In this document: positions 11,640-20,847 of the stretch, piece after piece
Position numbering within the stretch: the stretch's first letter is position 1
Layout of the letters: the number at the start of each line of letters is the position of its first letter
NCBI GenBank assembly: GCA_036346355.1
Contig: CM070575.1
Location: forward strand, 63,183,915-63,247,914
Length of the DNA stretch: 64,000 nt
Direction: 5' to 3'
Source of the DNA: Rhipidocladum racemiflorum
Lineage: Eukaryota > Streptophyta > Magnoliopsida > Poales > Poaceae
The notes under the pieces: generated by a model
Databases searched by the model: none
Told to the model about the DNA's origin: nothing
What the model saw: the letters and a program-made list of their open reading frames with translations, nothing else
Program-made: the position numbers and the translations under genes

Positions 11640-13899
11640 GACGACCACGAAAGGAAGATTGGGAGCTCAATAGGAGAGAAGTGTATGTGGGCTCCAGCTT
11701 ATACTGATCTAACTAGGCCAATGTGTTGTCCTATATAGCAAAATCATTCACTCATTGCGTCGCACGGGCAATATCACTATGTGAAACCGGGTCAGTATGT
11801 TATTCGAATCGGATTGCAAATTTCGAATTAATGGTCAAATACCTGGTTTCATAGTTTGAGATGCCGGATAGACTTTGAATCAAAATTTGAAGGGTTATAT
11901 ATGCTTCTTCCTAAAAATGATAATACAATTGGAGTCTTCAATCTACTTGGGATTTATTTTGCATCCTAGATTTTAAATTCATCCTTTGTCAATTTTCATC
12001 CTAGACCACGTTCTTGTACTTATACCTACTAACAGAGAGTAAAAGTTGCAGCAATATTAGACCACGTGCCAGCTAGCTTGCGAGGACAAACAACATAAAG
12101 TAGCTCGTTGACTAATCCACTAGGATCCATCCATACGCCGATTGCTGAAATTTCAACGCCGTGCATTTAATCCGGAAAGAAAAAGGAGCACCGCGACTTG
12201 TGTCTTCGAATTCATGAAAACTATGTAGATTAGCTATAAAAAATAATATCATTAGATTTTTTAAAATATACTTATATAATATTTTAATTTATTTATGGAT
12301 ATAGCTTAATGTAAAGTCATAAAGAGTAGCAATCAAGAACGGAGAGTTCTTTACTGTACTAGCTACTCTCAATTGTTTTCACAAAAATAACCTCTATCTA
12401 TTAGTATTTGCGAAAACAACCTCCTACCCCCTCCTTGCAGCACCTCAAGGGGGAGGCAAGCCCCTGCCACGCCCCCAGGAGAGGTAGGATTTTTTTTTTA
12501 TTGATTTCAATTTTTTTTGTTGATTTTTGTTTTATTGACTTTTTTACAATAAGTAGAGTGAAAAATATACCATAAAAAAAATTTGGTACTAACTCGAATA
12601 TTATTTTTATAATCGAATTTTGTTTGTCACAATCAATTGAACACCGTAACACAAAAAGTTTTTTTTTAATTTATTTATTTTATTTGCTTGACCAGTGCAC
12701 TAATTAATCATCGTAGTTAAGAAAACAAAAGATCATATTCGAGTAGTACACAGAAGTTAATAAAGAAAAACACCACACTAGTTCGCAATTATAGATAAAG
12801 TACAACCAGGATACCTACACACACAATCTTATCTAACTACTTGATATGATCTAAAATACGCTCCATCTTAAACATCAACATGTTAAGTCTTTGCACGAGC
12901 ATAGGATCCATTCTTTACTCTAGCCCAGGCTGCATCCTCTGTAGTATTGTACTACTAGAACGCTCCATCGATGTATCCATAGTGTCTGTCCACTGAAAAT
13001 ATTGGCATCCTGCAGCCTACGTGACGATGTGAACATGCTTTGAGGCTGTTGAAAGAAAAAAGATCTCACAAGAAATAGACAACTCGAATATGAAAATAAT
13101 CATCAAACCTGAAGAAACTGAACTACATTTTCACTTACAGAGAAAAAAAGGTATTTGCAAAACATCCGACCGTTATTTCACAAAGTGTTGGCGTAGAACA
13201 CATTAGCTTATACATGGCAGTTAGGGCAATCGACTCGCCTCGCAGTGGCAAGCACAAGGGCCGTCCGATTCCCTGAGCTCGACGTTTCGGACAAGTCCTT
13301 CACACAAGTGGAGGACACTGAAGTGAGATAAGGAAGAAGAGGACATGAAGAAGCGGAGACAGGATTGATGGAGATAGTGAAAACATTCTGCGGGAAAAAA
13401 AAAATGGCGCCATCATGGCAGTGGAAACATTCGGCGGGAGAAAATAGCGCCAACATATAGAATCGTTGCACGACATATTAATCTAACAGAATGACGGCGT
13501 AGATAAACATGAACCGGATATGACAAACATGGAATACACTGTTGGACCAATTTCATGTTTTGTAATGTTACACACTGCCTTGATTTGACAACACACTGCC
13601 CCGATTTCCCAAACCCAAGTGACAACATACTGTTTCAATTCGACAACACGCTGCCAGCAGCTTTGTCAGCCCAAAATCGACAATACAATGATCAAGCAAA
13701 TAAAATAAACAAATTAAAAAAACTTTCCGCGCTACGCTGTCCCATTTGTTGCGAAAAAAAATGCGATTATAAAAACTTTATCCGACTTAGTGAAAGGGGC
13801 TAACAAAGTGAAAGATTCAAGAACGGAGGGCAGTAATATATTCTGGAAATACGTGGCCTTGCTTGCGTGCGTCGCCTTCTCTAACCATCAGGCTCAGCT
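11640..13899. other. Intergenic, no supported gene
   Basis: A+T-rich sequence with homopolymer runs (for example 12485-12545 and 12650-12690). Short ORFs on both strands (12401-12652, 13208-13471, 13413-13803) have no recognisable domain and biased low-complexity content. Part of 12880-13500 could be transposon-derived, but I cannot support a family. Confidence 0.5.
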
Positions 13900-13905
13900 T
13901 CGCGT

Positions 13906-14044
13906 TTGACTATACGACGACCTTTCTCCTTCCCTGTTTGACAAACGTCAACCATTTCGTCGGCGTAGGCGCGTAGCCAACCTAGCGTTGACTCCCAGCT
14001 ATAAAACCTAGCGTTGACCTCCTCCGCCGTCCCGAGCTATAAAA
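13906..14044 (+). promoter_or_regulatory. Promoter of the lectin-domain gene: W-box cluster and two TATA boxes
   Basis: TTGAC cores lie at 13906-13910, 13938-13942, 13988-13992 and 14014-14018, with one inverted core at 13947-13951. Three of the forward sites (13906, 13988, 14014) continue to the WRKY consensus TTGAC[C/T]. TATAAAA occurs at 14000-14006 and 14038-14044, each within a similar agctataaaa context, so the segment looks locally duplicated. WRKY control, and so defence responsiveness, is an inference from the motif density. Confidence 0.55.
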
Positions 14045-14080
14045 TCCATCCTCGCGCGTCTCATCTCATCTCATGCGTGC

Positions 14081-15001
14081 ATGGCTGCCTTCTACATCAA
14101 GATGCATAGGCTTGTTACAGGAGTGCAGCTTCTCGTCCTGCTGCTCCGCGCCGCGTCGGCGTCTTCCTCCGGCGATGTCGACTCCTACAGCTTCCCCGCC
14201 TTCAACGCCACCACCGGCGACGACCTCCAGGTCGTCACATCCATCCTCATAACTATTGGAAATCCCTTCGACCTGCTCCCCAGGTTCAACAGCTCCGAGG
14301 GGTTCCTGCTCCTCTCGCGGACGGTCGACGTCTGGCGGGCCGGCGACGGCGGGGTGCCTGCGCGCGAGGCGTCGTTCAACACCAGCTTCACGCTCGACGG
14401 CGGCGCCTCCCCCGTCTCGTTCGTCCTCCTCCTCGACCGCTTCCCCACGTTCAGGCTCAACAACCCGGACGGCCTCCGTGGTGGTAGTAACAGCTCTGTC
14501 GCCGGTGCCGAGGCCAACGCCACCAACGCCCTCGCCGCCGTCGAGGTAGGCACGGTCAAGTCGTACGCCCCGGAGTCTCCGGACGTCGGCCTCAACGTCA
14601 CCATCACGCCCAACCGTACCGCGCCGAGCCGCACCGTGTGGATCGAGTACAGCGCCGTCGCGCACCGCCTGTGGGTGTACGTTGCCGCCGGTAGGGAGGC
14701 GAGGCCACCCAGAGCGCTCCTCGACGCGCCCCTCTACCTCGCCGGTGTACGCACAACCCAGACCGCGCACGTCGGCTTCTTCGCCGCCACGGTCCTCGAT
14801 ATCATCCTCGGCGTCCGTGACTGGGACCTGACGGTCGACAGGTTCGACGGCGACGAGAAGAAGGGCACGTCATGGCTGGTGGTACTGCTCGCCGTGCTCG
14901 GCTCGGTGGCGGCCGCAGCCGCCATCGTCTCCGTGGTGGTCTGCTACTTTCTGTCCAGGCGCCGGGCACGGGCGCTCAACACGGAGCAGCCCAAGCAATA
15001 G
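14081..15001 (+). CDS. Legume-lectin-domain membrane protein without kinase (L-type lectin receptor-like protein)
   Basis: A 306-residue single-exon protein. Residues 1-28 form a signal peptide (hydrophobic core VQLLVLLLRAASA; Met8 is a possible alternative start). Residues ~33-252 resemble a legume-lectin (LegB) fold: the FNTSFTLDGGASPVSF strand, then AVEVGTVKSY, VGLNVTITPN, WIEYSAVAHRLWVYV and VGFFAAT. Residues 264-291 are a membrane helix, followed by a 15-residue Arg-rich tail with no kinase, so it is a receptor-like protein rather than a receptor kinase. Seven N-glycosylation sequons are present. The usual VEFDT metal-binding block reads VEVGT (154-158), with Gly in place of the Asp, so Ca/Mn-dependent sugar binding may be lost. 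GC-rich codons match grass genes. A paralogous fragment lies at 1229-1712. Role, by family, is surface recognition or defence; this is inferred. Confidence 0.85.
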   Translation: MAAFYIKMHRLVTGVQLLVLLLRAASASSSGDVDSYSFPAFNATTGDDLQVVTSILITIGNPFDLLPRFNSSEGFLLLSRTVDVWRAGDGGVPAREASFNTSFTLDGGASPVSFVLLLDRFPTFRLNNPDGLRGGSNSSVAGAEANATNALAAVEVGTVKSYAPESPDVGLNVTITPNRTAPSRTVWIEYSAVAHRLWVYVAAGREARPPRALLDAPLYLAGVRTTQTAHVGFFAATVLDIILGVRDWDLTVDRFDGDEKKGTSWLVVLLAVLGSVAAAAAIVSVVVCYFLSRRRARALNTEQPKQ

Positions 15002-16380
15002 TCGTTGTGACATGCATGTAGCAGGCGGCTCACGTATGAACAACTCTATTTTTTTTAATTATTTTCTTAGTTGAAATTTAGAAATGATTTGTAATGTACG
15101 TGTGCACTTGATACAAAAAATAATAATTTGTAGGGAGATATATATATTTTTTAAAAAAGTTTGGTGTTGTTTCTTGAAACCACAAAATAATTAACATGCT
15201 GGTCGGGTTCGATATAAAATTGTCTTTACATGTGTTGATTAGAGTGACTCGAGATCCATCTATCCAATGATGCACGTGTCTCTCCTTGAGTTTACTTTTG
15301 CATGCTGACTCGATTCAAAATTCGCTCAAAGTCTAACTCACCATGAGATGAGTCCACGTATGTGTATGTATAGTACACTACTTACGCTTTATTCCTCGTT
15401 TTGTATAAGATGGTTAACTCGGAGGTGCTGTATTTAAACACAACAGTTATTATATGCTACTACAAATAACTTTAGACAAACAATATAAGATTAATCCCAC
15501 CACCACTCCACATGGCATTCACATTAATAGGATGTGGTATTACATTCACCTCCTTAAGGGCTGACGTCCTCGGCAGCACACCATATATAGGTAAATATCC
15601 AAAACCACATATCGGTACATGTACGTGTATCCAGTGTAGGCACATAGGCCTGTGTCCATTCTTGGCTGACACATGCCATATGTTCGTGCCTCTGTTGCAC
15701 ACGCACCCATGAAACGAAGGTTGATGTTCGATACCATTTGTATCACATTGGCTCAAAATCTACTCAAAGCCCATCCCTACTTAATTATACTTTTGTCATT
15801 GCATCATGTAAAAAGGTTAACTCAAAGTTGATATATTTGTACTCAACAGGCATTATATGATGCTCCCTCTGTAGAAAATTGTGGGGCGCCCATGTATTTC
15901 AAGATTCGAAGATTGTAAATTTGGACCAACAACTATTCCAACAATATATAGATTATATGACACAAAAGCGATACCGTTGAATTCATATTTAAAAGCACTT
16001 TCTTATGATATGGTTTCGTAGCTATGAATAATTAAAGCATTGTAAAGCAAATTAACGAACAAAGTACAAATTTGGAGACCGCACCAAATCAAACCACACC
16101 TTACATTTTTGTATGGTGGGAATACTATAACTCACTTTAAGTAATCACAACACCACTCCATATGATCCACATAAGCCCTCACGCTAATATACTAGGGTAT
16201 TACAGCATCTCTATTTGGTTTGATCACAAATTTGTCAAATTAAACCTTACCAAAAATTGGCATGCCAAAAGTTTGGTCACGTGTGAACAACTCTATGTTT
16301 TTATTATTTTCTTGGTTGAAATTTAGCAATGATTTGTAATGCACATGTGCACTTGATACAAAAAATTTAGCAATGATTTG
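15002..16380. other. Intergenic, with duplicated 3' flank of the lectin gene
   Basis: No gene is supported. The lectin gene's 3' flank at 15032-15115 (tatgaacaactctat... gatttgtaatg... cacttgatacaaaaaat) recurs at about 16276-16365, and part of it is repeated again at 16362-16392. The rest is A+T-rich, and ORFs at 15078-15756 are chance. Confidence 0.55.
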
Positions 16381-16382
16381 TA

Positions 16383-16625
16383 ATGCACATGATGAAATTT
16401 AGCAAGCTCGAGTATATGTATATCCCGGTTGCTTCCATCATCCTTCTCATAGATGGAGATGTAGAGTGTTGGAACGGAGCCAGGAATACACCAGTGATCA
16501 AAACGGCAAACACAAGAAACACAGCAACTACTGCATCTGGATTTCCGGCAAAAGTAAACTTGCCGGACGATGAACAGTGAGTCCCAAAAACACTCCGATT
16601 GCAGAACAGGAAAAACGAAACAGTC
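16383..16625 (-). pseudogene. Possible minus-strand gene fragment with a membrane segment
   Basis: Read on the minus strand, one frame runs from a TGA near 16630 through a segment containing GKFTFAGNPDAVVAV followed by a hydrophobic stretch (VFLVFAVLITGVFLAPF) and MRRMMEATGIYIYSS, with no ATG upstream. It ends in the repeated 3' flank of the lectin gene. It could be a truncated exon of a small membrane protein or a chance hydrophobic ORF. No family recognised. Confidence 0.25.
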
Positions 16626-16819
16626 TCTCAATAAAAATAAAATAATTGAGCGTTCAGCCACAACTTATATAACCTCCCCTTGATTAAATCCGGAGTTAAT
16701 TATTCTAAGATGGATTATTTAACTGCAATAGCATCTGCTTAAAGCGTTTCATGCATTAACTTGGCATGTTACTAGTTGTATAATCGAATGCCATGCATCT
16801 CTGTCTCTCTCTGCGTGTG

Positions 16820-16828
16820 TATATATAA
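16820..16828 (+). promoter_or_regulatory. TATA box of secreted-protein gene 1
   Basis: TATATATAA, preceded by a CT-rich stretch, is conserved in the duplicate at 19480-19488. A transcript starting 25-35 bases downstream would begin after the first ATG (16844), so the ATG at 16895 is the likely start. Confidence 0.6.
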
Positions 16829-16894
16829 CCTTCACGGCTCTCCATGCGAGCAGACAGAGCATCCATCGTTTGGCATTTCTTGAAGCAGCATCCA

Positions 16895-17350
16895 ATGGCT
16901 CCAGCCAGCAGCAGCAGCACGGCGAAGCTCATCCTGGTCTTGTTCGTCGTTGCGGCGAGCTCGTCCCAAACAGCACACGCGGCTCGCCTCCTCCTTGACC
17001 TCCTCCTCCCCCTGGAGGCCAGGAACGACGGAGCTGAGGCACCATCGTCGGCTTTGAGCAGTGGCAGTAAGCTGCTGGTGGTTCCTGGCGGCGATCCAAT
17101 CCAAGAAGATGACGGCCATGGAGACAGCCGGTATTTCGATTACTCGGCGGAGCTGCAGGCACCAGTCGCCTCGCCATTGCCATCTCCAACGGACAGTGCC
17201 GCTGCTGCCACCACAGGGCGGCCATTCGGTGCTGCTGCTGGGCTAGTGGTGGCGCTGTGGAGGAAGCTGTGGAGGTTTGACGAGCCCTATGGCCACTACC
17301 GCGCTGTCCCTGCTATCAGGGGCGGAGTTGGAATTTGGACCCCGCGGTAG
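16895..17350 (+). CDS. Small secreted protein, family not recognised, copy 1
   Basis: 151 residues. Residues 1-29 are a signal peptide (KLILVLFVVAASSSQTAHA). After it come a Leu-rich stretch (RLLLDLLLPLEA), a conserved acidic block PGGDPIQEDDGHGDSRYFD (64-82), an Ala/Pro/Ser linker absent from the second copy (~83-116), and a tryptophan block VALWRKLWRFDEPYG (119-133). The start at 16895 is chosen because the in-frame ATG at 16844 lies only ~20 bases past the TATA box. The last ~11 residues and the stop come from an inserted MITE (17317-17441), so the natural C-terminus is lost or altered. The layout (signal peptide, variable middle, conserved short blocks) resembles precursors of secreted peptides, but no known peptide motif is seen. 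Function unknown. Confidence 0.7.
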   Translation: MAPASSSSTAKLILVLFVVAASSSQTAHAARLLLDLLLPLEARNDGAEAPSSALSSGSKLLVVPGGDPIQEDDGHGDSRYFDYSAELQAPVASPLPSPTDSAAAATTGRPFGAAAGLVVALWRKLWRFDEPYGHYRAVPAIRGGVGIWTPR

Positions 17351-17441
17351 AAATTTGCGTTAAAAAAATCGATAAAATTGTAATTTGGTCCGTGAAGGTG
17401 TGGCTCGGTCCGAGACATGGATCTAAATTGGCTTCGCCCTG
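17317..17441. mobile_element. hAT-type MITE inserted at the 3' end of secreted-protein gene 1
   Basis: 125 bases with imperfect terminal inverted repeats (caggggcggag ... cttcgccctg). Flanking 8-mers cctgctat and tctggcat match at 5 of 8 positions and fit a decayed 8-base target-site duplication. The duplicate gene at 19555 lacks it. It supplies codons 142-151 and the stop of the gene's present reading frame. Confidence 0.7.
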
Positions 17442-17933
17442 TCTGGCATCAAACAGTGATATTAGTAATTGATCATGGATTGATCATGTCCTGGAATAAT
17501 TAAGCAGGCGCTCTGGATGCTTGGTAGTAAAGATGAGAAACTAATGCATGAATAATTCAATAGAAAAAAAAACAAGATATATGTCATTGTTTATTTCTCT
17601 TTCTCCGTGATGCAAAATTTCTATCGTGTGTAATGAATGTGTATATCAGTGGATATTCACTTAGGAAAAGAAAAGAGAAAAATCCAGCTCAAATCCGTGT
17701 GACAATAATACAGCAGAAAACAAGGCCATGTTTCGCTAGAGAAAAAGAAGAACATGGTTCTCTCGCACTCACGCACCACCGTCGTCTCAAAAAGATGGCA
17801 TCTTTGGCCCACTCCGCCGCCAGATCGGCCCTCCACCCGGCACCCCTTGCCGTCCGCATGTATAGCTCGCCGCTCCATCGACGTCGTCTTCCTCCTGTTG
17901 GCCCGGCTCAGTTCTTTTGTCTATTGCATGCAT

Positions 17934-18368
17934 ATGGTTTATAAGGGTGAGGGAGCACTCTCTTATTGAGCTAGCTTTTCAGGAGAGATGACCCAAGAGA
18001 TCTTTGCCAACTATTTTGGTTGGGCATGTGATTGTATTGCAGCTCAACGACTTGGAATCCGGACGCGCTAGGTGTGGCGGTCCGGTTAACAAGTGGTATC
18101 AGAGCCCATGTGGCCTAGGTGGTTCGTAGTCTCCTAGATAATCTTGGGCCAATGTGTCAGGGAAAGATTGTTGGGAATAGTTCTACATTGGAAGTTGGGA
18201 GGGCTTGAGCATGGTTTATAAGGGTGAGGGAGCACTGCTTCATTGAGCTAACTTTTTAGGGGGGCATGGCTCAAGAGACCTTTGCTCGCTGCTCTGGTTT
18301 GGCCTGCGAGTGTACTGCAGTCCAACGATATGGATCCGGACGCGCTAGGTGTGGCGATCCGACTAACA
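17934..18368 (+). mobile_element. TRIM (miniature LTR retrotransposon), 5' LTR truncated
   Basis: The 3' LTR is 18169-18368 (200 bases, TGTTGGG...CTAACA). The 5' LTR, missing its first ~42 bases, is 17934-18091. The internal region is only 77 bases and starts with a primer-binding site tggtatcagagc (18094-18105), complementary to initiator tRNA-Met. There is no coding capacity. Related remnants lie at 29305-29415 and 44055-44272. Confidence 0.8.
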
Positions 18369-18545
18369 TGTTGGCTAGTGTCTCTTGCGGCCTTCTTTTG
18401 TTACTATTTAGACTATAGATTACATGTTAACTTAGATAGCTATTCGAACTTTTCATCCTAATAGACTCGGTCAAAATTCATAGATTATATCTAAAAATTA
18501 AACTTAATATCAAGATTATATCTAACATTTCCCCCCCTAATCTTG
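18369..18545 (-). mobile_element. Edge of a copia-like LTR, reverse orientation
   Basis: On the minus strand a purine run (ttaggggggg...) is followed by TGTTAGATATAATC, the pattern of polypurine tract plus LTR start. A related but diverged copy of this edge lies at about 20385-20425, on the other side of the second secreted-protein gene. Confidence 0.4.
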
Positions 18546-19308
18546 GAACACTGATTTTTACTCATTTAGGTAATCCGTCTCAACTACGATTTGCCCAAAA
18601 CGTACTTTAGGATGGAGAATGCATCTCCTCAACAACCCAGACTCATCTTCAACTGACTCAATTATGGACGGTGAACTCATCTCCTCAACGTTCTGGACTC
18701 CTCTTGGCACACGTGGCGGCTTCCTTTTAATCTTCTAGTGCATCATGATCTCTTCTGATGCGCACGACATCTCTGAAGGAATTCGTACACATTTATCTTA
18801 TGGACATAACTCGTATAAAAACTTACATGGTCACACACAATATCTCGTGAACACAACAAAAATGAGAACGGGTAGCCTTAACCATCTTTTTGACGAGACA
18901 CGTAGATGGCCACCGATGCCATTTTGTCACGCCGGCCGGTTGTCGACGACACTCGTCAATAGTAGGTATTGAGGAGACACACCTTCTTCACCTTTCACCA
19001 CCACATCTTCTCGCTGACTATTCTCACTCTGTGACACATCTGGACTCAAGTTTTGTTTTCTTGTGGTCACCTTAGCCTCCTCAAACACCTTTCTGCCGAG
19101 CCGTGCCGGTCGACTTCATCGGTGAAGTTTGTTTGAGTTTCTGTTTGTTGTTTGTTGTATTTCTCATTTATTTGTCGTTATTTTTCTACCATAACGATCG
19201 TGATAGCAGAGTGGCTGAGTGCCGAAAGACTGCCACCACACCACCGACACCTTGTGGAGTTTACTTTAAAATAATTTTATAAAATTAATACGTTATTAAA
19301 TTCGGAGT
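18546..19308. other. Intergenic, no supported gene
   Basis: I see no gene or repeat structure here. ORFs at 18745-19075 lack domains and are probably chance, possibly from the interior of the reverse copia remnant. Confidence 0.4.
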
Positions 19309-19479
19309 ATTCAGCCACAGCATATATAACCTCCCCTTGATTAAATCCGGAGTTATTCTAAGATGGATTATTTATTAACTGCAATAGCATTTGCATGCCT
19401 AAAGCGTTTCATGCATTAACTTGGCATGTTACTAGTTGTACAATCGAATGCCATGCATCTCTGTCTCTCTCTGCGTGTG

Positions 19480-19488
19480 TATATATAA
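19480..19488 (+). promoter_or_regulatory. TATA box of secreted-protein gene 2
   Basis: TATATATAA in the same context and spacing as at 16820-16828. It again argues against the ATG at 19504 and for the one at 19555. Confidence 0.6.
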
Positions 19489-19554
19489 CCTTCACGGCTC
19501 TCCATGCGAGAAGCCAGAGCATCCATCGTTTGGCATTTCTTGAAGCAGCATCCA

Positions 19555-19845
19555 ATGGCTGCAGCCAGCAGCAGCAGCACGGCGAAGCTCATCCTGCTCT
19601 TGTTCGTCGTTGCGGCGAGCTCGTCCCAAACAGCACACGCGGCTCGCCTCCTCGACCTCCTCCTCCCCCTGGAGGCCATGAACGACGGAGCTGAGGCACC
19701 ATCGTCGGCTCTCAGTAAGCTGCTGGTGGTTCCTGGCGGCGATCCAATCCAAGAAGATGACGGCCATGGAGACAGCCGGTATTTCGATTCCTTGGTGGCG
19801 CTGTGGAGGAAGCTGTTGTGGTTTGACGAGCCCTACGGCTACTAG
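19555..19845 (+). CDS. Small secreted protein, family not recognised, copy 2
   Basis: 96 residues. The signal peptide (residues 1-29) and the acidic block PGGDPIQEDDGHGDSRYFD are identical or nearly identical to copy 1. The tryptophan block (VALWRKLLWFDEPYGY) follows at once and ends the protein. Compared with copy 1 it lacks the Ala/Pro/Ser linker (an in-frame difference), several residues near KLLVV, and the MITE-derived tail, so this is probably closer to the ancestral C-terminus. Preservation of frame despite several indels suggests selection on both ends of the protein. Function unknown; a secreted peptide precursor is one possibility. Confidence 0.7.
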   Translation: MAAASSSSTAKLILLLFVVAASSSQTAHAARLLDLLLPLEAMNDGAEAPSSALSKLLVVPGGDPIQEDDGHGDSRYFDSLVALWRKLLWFDEPYGY

Positions 19846-20090
19846 CTGCCATCAAACACCAATGTTAGTAGTAATTGATCATCGATTGATCATGTCAATA
19901 GAATAATTAAGCAAGCAGGCGCTCAGGATGCATGGATAATTGAATAGAAAAACAAGATATATGTCATTTTTTATTTCTCTTTCTCCGTGATGCAAAATTT
20001 CTAACGTGCGTAGATATATGGAATAATTCAATAGAAAAAAACACAGTGTATGCCATTGTTTATTTCTCTTTCTCCGTCGAGCTCGTTTTG

Positions 20091-20604
20091 GTACACTGCT
20101 ACCTACACACATGCGGATGAGTGGATATTCTCTCGGGAAAAAGAAAAGAAGAGAATCCCGTGTTCAGTGTTGGAACAGAGACTTAAAATCTTTGAGATAA
20201 TTTTCTATTTATTTTTTTTCTTTTCTTTTTCTTACGAAACTCAACTTTACCTCTATAATTATACTAAAATTACAGCCCAAATAAGAGAATATGACTTCCC
20301 TTCCTTGTCATAATCCATCTCCTGTTTCCTTATCTTTCTCCACGTCGTCATCCTATTCCGACTCTTAATTAAAACTATAACTAATTATAAGATTATCTTC
20401 TAATATTCACCCTTTAATCTTGCAACATAATTCTGACTAAACTTCCAAATTTTCTTCTCAAATTATCTTTCTTGCACTGCTGCTAAACCGCTCTTTCTTC
20501 TTTCTTTCTATTAATTTCTGGCTAATTGCATGTTGCCGCCGAACTACTCTTTCTTCTTTGCATGCCTTTTCTGTTAATTTCTATTAATTTCTGGCTAATT
20601 GCAT
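20091..20604. other. Intergenic, no supported gene
   Basis: A+T-rich. Near 20385-20425 it contains a diverged relative of the reverse copia LTR edge at 18545. A short internal duplication (gctaattgcatgtt at 20521-20535 and 20594-20608) precedes the copia RT. Confidence 0.45.
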
Positions 20605-20847
20605 GTTATGGCGCTTCTTGCTCATTATGATTTAGAGCTATATCATATAAATGTTAAAACTACGTTCCTTAATGGTGACTTGCATGAGGATGTTTTCATG
20701 GCTCAACCGGAATGTTTTGTTGTGGAGGGCAAGGAACATATGGGATGCAGACTTAGAAATCCATCTATGGACTAAAGCAGGCGTCTAAACAGTGGTACCT
20801 TAAGTTCGATGAGACCATAAGAAATTTCGGTTTCAAAAAAAAATAAA
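20605..20847 (+). pseudogene. copia reverse transcriptase N-terminal part, frameshifted
   Basis: Reads LLAHYDLELYHINVKTTFLNG and then EDVFMAQPECFVVEGKEHMG, the usual start of a Ty1/copia RT. Frameshifts near 20755 and 20840 separate it from the open frame that follows. The upstream gag, protease and integrase of this copy are absent. Confidence 0.75.

Larger units (their letters stand above)
16652..17640 (+). repeat. Segmental duplication, copy 1 (small secreted-protein gene)
   Basis: Promoter, gene and 3' flank are duplicated at about 19309-20090. Shared landmarks are attcagccaca, tataacctccccttgatt, the tgtatatataacc TATA region, the coding sequence and the attgatcatggattgatcatg 3' flank. 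The copies differ by indels, including the MITE in this copy. Confidence 0.8.
19309..20090 (+). repeat. Segmental duplication, copy 2 (small secreted-protein gene)
   Basis: Counterpart of 16652-17640; see that entry for landmarks. This copy lacks the MITE and has a shorter coding region. Confidence 0.8.

Noticed and set aside
14066..14770. 234-codon minus-strand ORF opposite the lectin gene
   Set aside because: Antisense shadow of a GC-rich gene; low-complexity Arg/Gly/Glu content and no start context.
16844..16894. Upstream in-frame ATG extending secreted-protein gene 1 (and 19504 for gene 2)
   Set aside because: It lies ~20 bases from the TATA box, probably upstream of the transcript start, and would bury the signal peptide.
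17633..17969. ORFs of 70-100 codons upstream of the TRIM
   Set aside because: No domain, and overlapping ORFs on both strands. The segment is partly duplicated 3' flank and partly unassigned.
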